In this document: piece after piece, positions 54,718-62,256 of the stretch
Numbering within the stretch: position 1 is the stretch's first letter
How the letters are laid out: each line of letters opens with the position of its first letter
Assembly: GCF_017942085.1 (NCBI RefSeq)
Contig: NZ_JAGKSP010000006.1
Span: 62,001-126,000 of the forward strand
Direction of reading: 5' to 3'
Length of the DNA: 64,000 bases
Source: Paenibacillus lignilyticus
Lineage (GTDB): Bacteria; Bacillota; Bacilli; Paenibacillales; Paenibacillaceae
The notes under the pieces: model-generated
What the model was told of the DNA's origin: nothing
What the model saw: only the letters and a program-made list of their open reading frames with translations
Databases searched by the model: none
Program-made: the position numbers and the translations under genes

Positions 54718-55765
54718 GACTGCAGCTGTTGTAGTTCTTGGAGCTTCTCTTGTTTTCACGAGCGGATGCTCATTGCTGCCAAACGAGGATAACGAAGAAG
54801 CATTGCCTGCTATTGCGCCGCCGCAAATTTCGAAGAAGCCGGAGTACGAGGTAACGACAGCTACGCTCGAAACGAAGAAGACGGGAATCGGGAAGCTGAT
54901 TTCGCTTCAGGAAGAAACGCTTTATTTCACTCTCGACGGCAAACGATTGAAGGAACTTCATATTAAAGTCGGCCAGAAAGTAACGGCAGGCCAAGTGATT
55001 GGTTCCCTCGATGTGGACGATATGAAGAAGCAATTGCGCTCCGATAAGCTGCAATTTTCACGAGATGAGCTGCAAATGAAGGAAACGCTGCGCAAGAAGG
55101 ATGAGATGGATCCGGTAGAGTTTGAGCTTGCGAAGATCACTTTCGAAGAGAAACGCCAGAAGCTGGTTGAATCGCAGTTGGAAATTGACAAAGCGATTCT
55201 GAAAGCGCCGTTCAGCGGTACGGTGGTTTCGATGAACGTCATGAAAGGCGATTTGATCAAAGCTTATGATCCTGTGTGCATCATCGCGGATACCGGACAG
55301 TTAACCGCAGCAGCGAAAATGACCGCCGACGAGCTGCAAGGTATTTCCGTAGGCATGCCGGTTGTCGTTGACATCAACGGTGCCGGACAGGTCAAAGGCA
55401 AGATTGCCCAGCTACCGATTCAGAAGGATGACGGTGGCAATGGTGAAGGCGGGGGCGGTGGTAATGGAGGCGCCGGCGGCAATAAACCGGAGCGGCCGGA
55501 GGATTTTCTAACCGTGAAGCTGGATAAAATGCCTGCAGGCGTGACACGCGGAACGCCGCTGTCGATCTCCATTATTATGGACCGCAAAGAAAATGCAATC
55601 GTGATTCCGCCATCTGCATTACGTTCGATCGGGTCCCGTACTTATGTGCAAGTCATCGATGAGAACGGCAAACGCGAGGTGGATGTTGAAGTAGGGCAGC
55701 AAACGGCAACGCAAGTTGAAATCCTCAAAGGATTGACACCGGGGCAGAAAGTCGTAGGTCGATAA
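54683..55765 (+). CDS. HlyD/MacA-like membrane-fusion adaptor lipoprotein
   Basis: A 360-residue exported adaptor. ATG 54683 lies within the end of the ATPase gene behind GGAGG at 54669. A hydrophobic signal peptide ends with the lipobox TSGC (Cys29). The order is lipoyl/barrel-like half (KVGQKVTAGQVIGSLDVDD), an alpha-hairpin (about 110-175), the second half (KAPFSGTVVSMNVMKGD), a beta-barrel domain interrupted by a Gly-rich insert (about 249-270), and a C-terminal membrane-proximal domain ending LTPGQKVVGR. MacA-like adaptors in Gram-positive bacteria work with MacB-type permeases. It is a lipoprotein rather than an N-terminally anchored one. Confidence 0.88.
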   Translation: MFTKWLTGSSFKTAAVVVLGASLVFTSGCSLLPNEDNEEALPAIAPPQISKKPEYEVTTATLETKKTGIGKLISLQEETLYFTLDGKRLKELHIKVGQKVTAGQVIGSLDVDDMKKQLRSDKLQFSRDELQMKETLRKKDEMDPVEFELAKITFEEKRQKLVESQLEIDKAILKAPFSGTVVSMNVMKGDLIKAYDPVCIIADTGQLTAAAKMTADELQGISVGMPVVVDINGAGQVKGKIAQLPIQKDDGGNGEGGGGGNGGAGGNKPERPEDFLTVKLDKMPAGVTRGTPLSISIIMDRKENAIVIPPSALRSIGSRTYVQVIDENGKREVDVEVGQQTATQVEILKGLTPGQKVVGR

Positions 55766-55768
55766 GCT

Positions 55769-58690
55769 ATGGGGATGCCGCTATTTCGCTTTCTGCTTCG
55801 CAAAATGTGGAACACGCGATGGATGACGCTCAGCTCGCTGGCCGGCTTGATCATTGCCGTCGCCTTTGCGACCAGTATCCCGATGTACGCGGATGGAGCG
55901 CTGAAGCGGGTTGTGGCACAATCGCTCAAGGAAGAGAGCAGCGGGCTGCCGGCGGGATCGCTTCTGATGCGTTACCAGGAAACGACAGGCAAGACGGATT
56001 TGAATGCGTTGACCGAGGTGTCTCGTTATATCCGCGAGGATGTCCCGAGTGAAGTTGGTTTTCCTTTCGGCACCTATGTACAAAGTCTGGCTATTCGAAA
56101 TGCAGAGCTGACGCCGGAGGATCCGACGACCGTCGATGCGAGCCGTGTTCGTCAGATGGGTCTTACGTCGATGAGCGGCCTCGATAAGAAAACCGAGCTG
56201 ACGCAGGGTCGCTGGTTTACGGACACGGTCGGCGATGATGACACGATCGAAGCGGTCATTCTGGAAGAAGCGATGTACCGCAGCGATATTCATATTGGCG
56301 ATGTGTTTGAATACCCGATCTACAGCGGGTTGAATCTGACGCTTCGCGTTAAGATCGTTGGGGCGTTCAAGCCGCTGAGCGATACGGATCCGTATTGGTA
56401 CCAAGGGCTTGAGGGCTTGATGAGTACGCTGCAAATCGGCGAGAACGCCTTCCAGAAAGGGCTGATGAAGGATCGGAAGATTCCGGTTCATACGGCCAAC
56501 TGGTATTATGCGTTCGATTTGAAAGATATCAAGACAAGTCAATTGTCGCCGCTTAATGATACGCTTGAACGATTGAATATCGAGCTGTATCAGCGTTTGA
56601 AGGACACAAGGGTAGAGATCTCATTCGCGAAGCTGCTCAATGAGTTCCGTAAGTCGAGTCTCCAGCTGCAGCTGCTGCTCTTTACATTGGCTGCGCCGAT
56701 GCTGGCGATGGTGTTCTACTTCATTGCAATGAATGCACGGCAATCGCTCGACAAGCAGCGCAGCGACATTGCCGTATTGCGCAGCCGGGGAGCGGGAACA
56801 AGGCAGATCATCGGCATCTATACGCTGGAAGGATTGCTGCTCGGAATAATCGCTCTTATTATAGGTCCTTTAATAGGTTGGTTTATGGCGAAGAGCATCG
56901 GTTCGGCCAATGGATTCCTGGAGTTCGTGAATCGGAAATCGATCCCGATTGGCTTCGGGACAGAGTCGATCCTCGCAGGTATTGGCTCCGTGGTGCTTGC
57001 CCTGCTTGCTACGATCATCCCTGCGGTCATTTATGCCCGGGCATCGATCGTGGATTATAAGAAACAGATTGCCCGTTCGGATCGCAAGCCGCTCTGGCAG
57101 AGATGGTATGGCGATGTGCTGATGCTTGGCATCGCAGCGTACGGCTGGTACTTATTTAATGAACGCCAGCTCATTTCGTTTAAGAGCAAAATGACGACGG
57201 ATCAGCTGAATGTACAGCCATTCCTGTTCTTTGTTCCGGCGCTCGCCATCTTCGCGATGGGATTGTTCTTCCTTCGTGTATTCCCGTGGCTGCTGAAGCT
57301 CTTTAACTGGATCGGCAAGAAGGTGCTGCCTGTGCCGCTCTACTTAACACTGACTCAGCTGTCGAGATCGTCGAAGGGGTATTACCCGCTGATGATTTTG
57401 CTTATCTTAACGCTGGGACTTGGGGTATATAATGCCTCTGCTGCGCGAACGATCGATCTGAACTCCACGGAGCGGACGCTCTACAAATTCGGAACTGACG
57501 TCGTGATGCAGACGGTATGGGAAGGAACCGCCGAAGTGATAGACACCGGGGGCGGCGATGCCGGCGGTGGCGGACAAGGCGGAGGAGAAGGATCCGGCGG
57601 CGGCAATGGCGGCAGCGGTGGAGGTAATGGAGGAGGCGGTAACGGTGGAGGTGGCGGCGGTAACGGCGGCGGCTCTACGGTTCCGACTCGGATCAACTAT
57701 TCGGAGCCGCCATTTGAAGTGTTCCGCAAGCTGGATGGGGTAGAAGCGGCGGCGCGAGTGCTGCAGACCAAAGCCAATATCGTCGTTTCGGGACGGTCGG
57801 CCGGACAAGGAACCGTGATGGGCATCGATAATGTCGACTTTTCCAAGGTTGCCTGGTTCCGCGACGATCTGTATCCTTCACATCCGTTCAACTACTTAAA
57901 TTACTTGGGGCTCTATGAGCAAGCTGCTATTATTCCTTCCAATGTAGCCGAGAAATATCAGCTGAAGCTGGGGGATACGGTTTCTGCCGGCTTACAGGAA
58001 GGAATGATCGATTTCGTCGTTGTCGGTATCGTACCGTACTGGCCGAGTCAATATCCGGATTCATCGCCGTTCATCATTGCGAATTTGGATTATATCTATG
58101 ACCAAGTGCCGATCATTCCTTACGATGTATGGCTGAAAATGAAACCGGGCGCGCTTACCGCTCCAATCATGAAGCAGCTGCAGGACGAAGGCATCGAGCT
58201 TGCGAATGTGCAGGACGTGCGCATCGAGCTAGCCGTGCAATCGAAGCATCCGACGCGCGGAGGCGTATTCGGGATTCTAAGTCTCGGCTTCCTCGTTTCC
58301 ATCATCGTGTCGCTTACGGGTTACATTCTGTTCTGGTTCTTTAATCTATCGGGGCGGATTGTGCAATTTGGCGTTCTTCGCGCGATGGGGCTCTCCAGGA
58401 AGCAGTTGACCGGAATGCTGCTCCTTGAGCAGGTGTTTACGGCGGGGCTGTCTATCGGACTTGGTATACTAATCGGCAAAATTGCGAGCTTGCTATTCTT
58501 GCCGTTCCTGCAGACGACCGACAATGTCGCGAACTCTGTACCGCCATTTAGGGTCGTATTCGATTCCAAGGATACGACGCAGCTCTACATCGTGGTCGGA
58601 TGCATGATGCTGATGGGTGCAGCGCTTCTGCTCATTCATATCCGCAGATTGCGCGTACATCAAGCCGTTAAGATGGGAGAGGAGCGTTAA
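55769..58690 (+). CDS. FtsX/MacB-like ABC permease with long glycine-rich insert
   Basis: A 973-residue permease, roughly twice a single FtsX unit. Order: N-terminal membrane helix (about 15-35), an extracytoplasmic domain (40-290), a first FtsX core (about 300-430), two further helices (about 445-535), a second extracytoplasmic domain (570-845), and a C-terminal FtsX core (about 850-960). Residues about 594-636 are almost entirely Gly with Asn, Ser, Glu and Gln, a flexible insert inside the second extracytoplasmic domain. The start is ATG 55769 or 55775. It sits between the adaptor and a second ATPase, so the operon encodes one permease and two ATPases. Confidence 0.9.
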   Translation: MGMPLFRFLLRKMWNTRWMTLSSLAGLIIAVAFATSIPMYADGALKRVVAQSLKEESSGLPAGSLLMRYQETTGKTDLNALTEVSRYIREDVPSEVGFPFGTYVQSLAIRNAELTPEDPTTVDASRVRQMGLTSMSGLDKKTELTQGRWFTDTVGDDDTIEAVILEEAMYRSDIHIGDVFEYPIYSGLNLTLRVKIVGAFKPLSDTDPYWYQGLEGLMSTLQIGENAFQKGLMKDRKIPVHTANWYYAFDLKDIKTSQLSPLNDTLERLNIELYQRLKDTRVEISFAKLLNEFRKSSLQLQLLLFTLAAPMLAMVFYFIAMNARQSLDKQRSDIAVLRSRGAGTRQIIGIYTLEGLLLGIIALIIGPLIGWFMAKSIGSANGFLEFVNRKSIPIGFGTESILAGIGSVVLALLATIIPAVIYARASIVDYKKQIARSDRKPLWQRWYGDVLMLGIAAYGWYLFNERQLISFKSKMTTDQLNVQPFLFFVPALAIFAMGLFFLRVFPWLLKLFNWIGKKVLPVPLYLTLTQLSRSSKGYYPLMILLILTLGLGVYNASAARTIDLNSTERTLYKFGTDVVMQTVWEGTAEVIDTGGGDAGGGGQGGGEGSGGGNGGSGGGNGGGGNGGGGGGNGGGSTVPTRINYSEPPFEVFRKLDGVEAAARVLQTKANIVVSGRSAGQGTVMGIDNVDFSKVAWFRDDLYPSHPFNYLNYLGLYEQAAIIPSNVAEKYQLKLGDTVSAGLQEGMIDFVVVGIVPYWPSQYPDSSPFIIANLDYIYDQVPIIPYDVWLKMKPGALTAPIMKQLQDEGIELANVQDVRIELAVQSKHPTRGGVFGILSLGFLVSIIVSLTGYILFWFFNLSGRIVQFGVLRAMGLSRKQLTGMLLLEQVFTAGLSIGLGILIGKIASLLFLPFLQTTDNVANSVPPFRVVFDSKDTTQLYIVVGCMMLMGAALLLIHIRRLRVHQAVKMGEER

Positions 58691-58696
58691 GACCTC

Positions 58697-59584
58697 ATGA
58701 TTACTTGCGAGGGACTCGTTAAAATTTACAAATCAGATGATCTTGAGGTCGTTGCACTGCAAGGGCTGAACCTTCATGTACGTGAAGGAGAAATGATGGC
58801 GATTATCGGTAACAGCGGCAGCGGGAAATCGACGCTGCTCAATATACTGGGCGGTCTTGACCGCCCTTCTGCCGGCCAAGTAAGTGTAGGGCCGTGGGAT
58901 TTGCTGAAGATTACCGATGAGCAGCTCGTTTCCTATAAACGCGATACCGTCGGTTTTATCTGGCAGAGCAATGCACGCAATTTGCTCCCGTATTTAACGG
59001 CGCTCGAGAACGTGGAAATGCCGATGATGTTATCCTCCAAATTGGATCGCGCTTATGCGAAGCAGCTGCTGGAGTGGGTGGGTCTGAAGGAGCGCATGCA
59101 CAATAAGCTGCATCAGCTCTCCGGCGGCGAGCAGCAGCGGGTTGCAATCGCAATATCGCTGTCGAACCGGCCGAAGCTGCTGCTTGCCGATGAGCCGACA
59201 GGCTCCGTCGATACGCGCACTTCCGATCTCATCATGGATATCTTCCGCAGGCTTAACCGCGAGATCGGCATTACGATTGTTATCGTTACGCATGACTTAT
59301 CGTTAGCCGGCAAGGTTGATCGCGTCGTGGCGATTCGGGACGGACTGACCAGTACCGAATTTATTAAGCGGAACCCGAATTTGGACGATAACGATCAGAC
59401 AGGGAACCGTTCGACGCTCGGCGGCGACCAAGCCATCCATGAAGAATATGTTGTCGTAGACCGCGTGGGCAGGCTTCAAATTCCGAAATCTTATTTAACG
59501 GCGTTACAAATTACAGATAAAGCATCAATGGAATTTGACGGTGAGCGCATCATTATATCGCCGCCTAAATCACTGGAGGGGTAG
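58697..59584 (+). CDS. LolD-type ABC ATPase 2 fused to a C-terminal AbrB-like domain
   Basis: A 295-residue ATPase. The core (1-225) has GNSGSGKST, the Q-loop, LSGGEQQR and LLADEPTGSVD. A linker (about 226-248, rich in Asn, Asp and Gly) leads to a C-terminal domain of about 45 residues (250-295) reading VDRVGRLQIPKSYL and ending with FDGERIIISPP. That is the swapped-hairpin pattern of AbrB/SpoVT/MazE DNA-binding or dimerisation domains. LolD-type ATPases normally end before this. The domain might dimerise the ATPase, sense a ligand or bind DNA; which is unknown. ATG 58697 follows GGAGAGGAG at 58676, 6 bp after the permease stop. Confidence 0.88.
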   Translation: MITCEGLVKIYKSDDLEVVALQGLNLHVREGEMMAIIGNSGSGKSTLLNILGGLDRPSAGQVSVGPWDLLKITDEQLVSYKRDTVGFIWQSNARNLLPYLTALENVEMPMMLSSKLDRAYAKQLLEWVGLKERMHNKLHQLSGGEQQRVAIAISLSNRPKLLLADEPTGSVDTRTSDLIMDIFRRLNREIGITIVIVTHDLSLAGKVDRVVAIRDGLTSTEFIKRNPNLDDNDQTGNRSTLGGDQAIHEEYVVVDRVGRLQIPKSYLTALQITDKASMEFDGERIIISPPKSLEG

Positions 59585-59589
59585 AACGA

Positions 59590-61131
59590 ATGGAGAAGAA
59601 GGTAAGACGTTCACGGGGAAAACTAATTATGAGGACTTCTGCTTTGGCGGTTACAGCTGGCCTGCTGGCATCAAGTCTTGCAGCTTGCAGCAAGGGAGAC
59701 AGCGGTAACGAAGCAGAACGACATGTACTGAGAATCGGCTTTATGTATTCCAATTCCGATAATGAACCCTACCTGCGCCAACAGTTCACGGATGGTTATG
59801 AACTGACGCATCCGAATATCGACATCGAAATCGCAGCAGCGATCAACTATGACGATCAGCGTTTCGAAGAGCCCGATCCGAACAAGAAGCAGCCGGATCC
59901 TTACGAGAAGCTGAAAGAGATGATCAACGGCAAGAATCCGGTTGATGTCGTGGTATTGGAATCTTCCTATCTGAAGCGTCTTGTAGAAGACAATCTGCTT
60001 AAACAGCTGGATCCGCTTATTCAAGAGAGCGAATTTGATATCGAGGATTTCGTTCCGACGGTTATTGACGGGATCAAGGACGCGGGAGGCGGCAGCATCT
60101 ACGCGCTTACGCCGACCTTCAATGCATCGGCTCTCTACTATAACAAGAAGCTATTTACCGATGCGGGCGTAACGCCGCCGACAGACGGTATGACATGGAC
60201 GGATATCCTGACGAAAGCGAAACAGGTAGCGAAGGGCGAAGGCGCGGAGCGTAAGTTCGGCTTCTCGTTCAATCGTTGGAGCGGAGACCCGTTCTGGGAT
60301 TCCCAAACCTACTCGGCTCCTCTGCAGCTGAAGATGTTTGATAATAAAGCAGAGAAGATGACCGTGGATACGCCGCAATGGCGCAAAGTGTGGAGTGAAG
60401 TAGCCGCACTGTACCAAGAGAAAATCGTGCCTACCCAAGAAGATATGAACAACGGCGGCGGAGGCGGCATTGCGCGGGATGAGAAAGCTGTATTCAACCC
60501 GTTCCAAGGCGATCTGTTCATCAGCGGCCGGATTGCGATGATGATCGGCGGCTATGATTACGTGAATGAGCTGGCCAGAGCCAAAGATTATTCCGCTAAG
60601 AACCCTAAGATCCCATCCCCGGATTGGGATGTCGTAACGATTCCGACTTTCGAGGAAGCTCCGGGCATTGGCGGCAATATCTACTTGAATAATCTTATGG
60701 CGATCAGCGCCAATGCACAAAACAGCGAAGATGCGTGGGACTTCATCCAGTTCAACAACAGCAAGGAATGGGCGAAGCTGAAATCCCGCAGCACTTATGA
60801 GATGGTAGCGCGTAAATCATTCCTGAAGCCGAAGGACGGCATGAACTATAACATCCAGGCATTCTACTCCCTCAAGCCGATTCCGCCTCAGGATATTAAT
60901 CTTGAGAAGCTATACCGTGAGAAGCCGAACCTCTATCAGGTTCAGCAATTTGCGCAGCCGCTCTTCCAGGAAGTCATTCAGAAGAAGAAATCCGTCGAAG
61001 AGGCGCTTAAGGAATGGCAGACCAAAGGGGATGCCATGCTGCAGAAGATTAAGGACAATCCGAATGGTCCGCTTGAGCCGGTTGAAGGCGGAGGCGGCGT
61101 AGGCATCGATGTTTACGGCGGTAAAGGCTAA
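59590..61131 (+). CDS. Family 1 (sugar-type) extracellular solute-binding lipoprotein
   Basis: A 513-residue precursor with a type II signal peptide, lipobox LAAC (Cys33), and a two-lobed UgpB/MalE-like domain (RHVLRIGFMYSNSDNEPYL, then NASALYYNKKLF, and EDAWDFIQF). The family normally serves MalFGK-type importers, but no such permease is nearby. Instead it is the last gene of the efflux operon, 5 bp after the AbrB-fused ATPase. A Gly-rich patch (NNGGGGG, about residue 290) and a Gly-rich C-terminal tail echo the Gly-rich inserts of its operon partners. It may deliver or sense a ligand for the efflux complex. ATG 59590 follows TGGAGGGG at 59575. Confidence 0.9.
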   Translation: MEKKVRRSRGKLIMRTSALAVTAGLLASSLAACSKGDSGNEAERHVLRIGFMYSNSDNEPYLRQQFTDGYELTHPNIDIEIAAAINYDDQRFEEPDPNKKQPDPYEKLKEMINGKNPVDVVVLESSYLKRLVEDNLLKQLDPLIQESEFDIEDFVPTVIDGIKDAGGGSIYALTPTFNASALYYNKKLFTDAGVTPPTDGMTWTDILTKAKQVAKGEGAERKFGFSFNRWSGDPFWDSQTYSAPLQLKMFDNKAEKMTVDTPQWRKVWSEVAALYQEKIVPTQEDMNNGGGGGIARDEKAVFNPFQGDLFISGRIAMMIGGYDYVNELARAKDYSAKNPKIPSPDWDVVTIPTFEEAPGIGGNIYLNNLMAISANAQNSEDAWDFIQFNNSKEWAKLKSRSTYEMVARKSFLKPKDGMNYNIQAFYSLKPIPPQDINLEKLYREKPNLYQVQQFAQPLFQEVIQKKKSVEEALKEWQTKGDAMLQKIKDNPNGPLEPVEGGGGVGIDVYGGKG

Positions 61132-61144
61132 ATCATCATGAAGG

Positions 61145-61182
61145 AACCGCATTGGCGCATTTCGCGTCGATGCGGTTTTTTT
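61145..61182 (+). terminator. Terminator of the five-gene operon
   Basis: AACCGCAT pairs with ATGCGGTT, with further pairing in the loop (GCGC/GCGT), followed by a T-run. Confidence 0.9.
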
Positions 61183-61264
61183 GTCGAGACCGTTAAGAGC
61201 CGATGCTTGTTTTTTCCGAAAATGGGGCATTCTAAGCGAAACGGCGAAGAAGGGAGTAAGTGAC

Positions 61265-61429
61265 ATGAAATGGGTGTATTGGGGGCGTCTGTACGAGACC
61301 AAATTTCAAGCCGGATGTCTGGTTAGACGGATGGAAAACGACTGGTGGGTATACGGATATGAATGTCCGCAAGAGATCGAAGTATTTCGTTCGCGGAAAG
61401 GAAGATTCGGCGTTCGATTCCTTCCATAA
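61265..61429 (+). CDS. Tiny hypothetical protein
   Basis: A 54-residue ORF starting at ATG 61265, 8 bases after GGGAG at 61252; the frame also stays open upstream to 61181. The sequence is rich in Trp, Tyr, Arg and Gly (MKWVYWGRLYETKFQAGCL) with no signal peptide or membrane helix. I do not recognise it. The good ribosome site and aromatic-rich composition suggest a real small protein. Confidence 0.5.
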   Translation: MKWVYWGRLYETKFQAGCLVRRMENDWWVYGYECPQEIEVFRSRKGRFGVRFLP

Positions 61430-61437
61430 AAATTTGC

Positions 61438-61467
61438 TTGACTTATTCATGGATCATATAGTATATT
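61438..61467 (+). promoter_or_regulatory. Sigma-A promoter of the tRNA operon
   Basis: TTGACT at 61438 and TATATT at 61462 (18-base spacer; GTATAT at 17). It lies about 45 bases before the first tRNA and has an AT-rich downstream region. Confidence 0.75.
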
Positions 61468-61510
61468 ATTTCTTGTCGCCATTGAATGATTTGTAGTGAA
61501 TGAGTGTTAA

Positions 61511-61587
61511 CGCGGGGTGGAGCAGCTCGGTAGCTCGTCGGGCTCATAACCCGAAGGCCGCAGGTTCAAATCCTGCCCCCGCAACCA
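61511..61587 (+). tRNA. tRNA-fMet (CAT), initiator
   Basis: A 77-nt cloverleaf with encoded CCA. The acceptor arms CGCGGGG and CCCCGCA leave the first C opposite A, the unpaired C1-A72 that marks bacterial initiator tRNA. The anticodon CAT is at 61545-61547 within a GGG/CCC-closed anticodon stem, another initiator feature. Confidence 0.95.
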
Positions 61588-61608
61588 ACCTTTCGATTAT
61601 TATCGTAA

Positions 61609-61685
61609 GGGCCCTTAGCTCAGTTGGTTAGAGCGGTCGGCTCATAACCGATTGGTCGGGGGTTCGAGTCCCTCAGGGCCCACCA
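61609..61685 (+). tRNA. tRNA with CAT anticodon, probably Ile2 (lysidine-modified) rather than elongator Met
   Basis: A 77-nt cloverleaf with encoded CCA; acceptor GGGCCCT/AGGGCCC. The TTAGCTCAGTTGGTTAGAGC D-arm and the CGGCTCATAACCG anticodon arm resemble known tRNA-Ile2 genes more than elongator tRNA-Met genes. If so, TilS must convert C34 to lysidine. The alternative, tRNA-Met(CAT), is not excluded. Confidence 0.85.
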
Positions 61686-61703
61686 TTCCACAATCATAAA
61701 CAT

Positions 61704-61789
61704 GCCGGGGTGGCGGAACTGGCAGACGCACAGGACTTAAAATCCTGCGGTGGGTGACCACCGTACGGGTTCGATTCCCGTCCTCGGCA
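61704..61789 (+). tRNA. tRNA-Leu (TAA)
   Basis: An 86-nt class II tRNA with acceptor GCCGGGG/CCTCGGC, a long variable arm (GGTGGGTGACCACC), and anticodon TAA within GGACTTAAAATCC. The base after A73 is T, so CCA is not encoded in register, unlike in the two preceding tRNAs. Confidence 0.95.
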
Positions 61790-61798
61790 TCCAACAAG

Positions 61799-61823
61799 AA
61801 ACCTTGATGAATCAAGGTTTTTT
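61799..61823 (+). terminator. Terminator of the tRNA operon
   Basis: AAACCTTGAT and ATCAAGGTTT form an inverted repeat followed by a T-run. Confidence 0.88.
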
Positions 61824-61918
61824 CCATTTTTATAGGGGATTTGCAGCATACCAAATAAAAGCGAAGATAATACTCTTTTTCATCACATGCCGCTAAAGTG
61901 ATGAGGAGGAGTTTTTTT

Positions 61919-62014
61919 GTGGCTTGGAATAGAAATATCGATGATGGACCGAACGGCTGCCGGATAAGGCAGCCGTTTTATTTTTGCCAGCTTGCTTCCC
62001 ATCGAAATAAATAA
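61919..62014 (+). CDS. Possible 31-codon small ORF or leader peptide
   Basis: GTG 61919 lies 7 bases after an excellent GAGGAGGAG (61903-61911) and opens a 31-codon frame ending at TAA 62012. The product begins MAWNRNIDDGPNGC. A terminator hairpin lies inside the frame, so this could be a leader peptide, or the ribosome site may be fortuitous. A CATCAC/GTGATG hairpin precedes it. Confidence 0.3.
   Translation: MAWNRNIDDGPNGCRIRQPFYFCQLASHRNK
61952..61985 (+). terminator. Terminator-like hairpin within the small ORF
   Basis: AACGGCTGCC pairs perfectly with GGCAGCCGTT around GGATAA, followed by TTATTTTT. It ends any transcript from upstream before the LamG-repeat gene. Confidence 0.85.
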
Positions 62015-62256
62015 AGAGGCGTAATAGGAAGCTTCAACAAGATTTGTCCAAAAATCGTAGAGATGTTCATTTTCTGATTTTCATGATGACTCTAAAATAC
62101 AAGTTGACGATGATTAAGCGCCTGCATCTTGACACGAGATTTAGGAGATTGCAGCCGTTTTTTGTCGCTACAAATGGGAGATGAGGTGAAGTTACCTTTG
62201 CCATTATGAAGAACTATGGATCGTTTCGCAAAATATACCATAGAAGGAATGATAAA

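Noticed and set aside
57481..57696. Proline-rich 71-codon minus-strand frame
   Set aside because: It is the reverse complement of the Gly-rich linker codons of the FtsX-like permease.
61642..61854. 70-codon minus-strand frame over the tRNA genes
   Set aside because: Typical spurious frame antisense to tRNA-Ile2/Met and tRNA-Leu (GPEGLEPPTNRL pattern).
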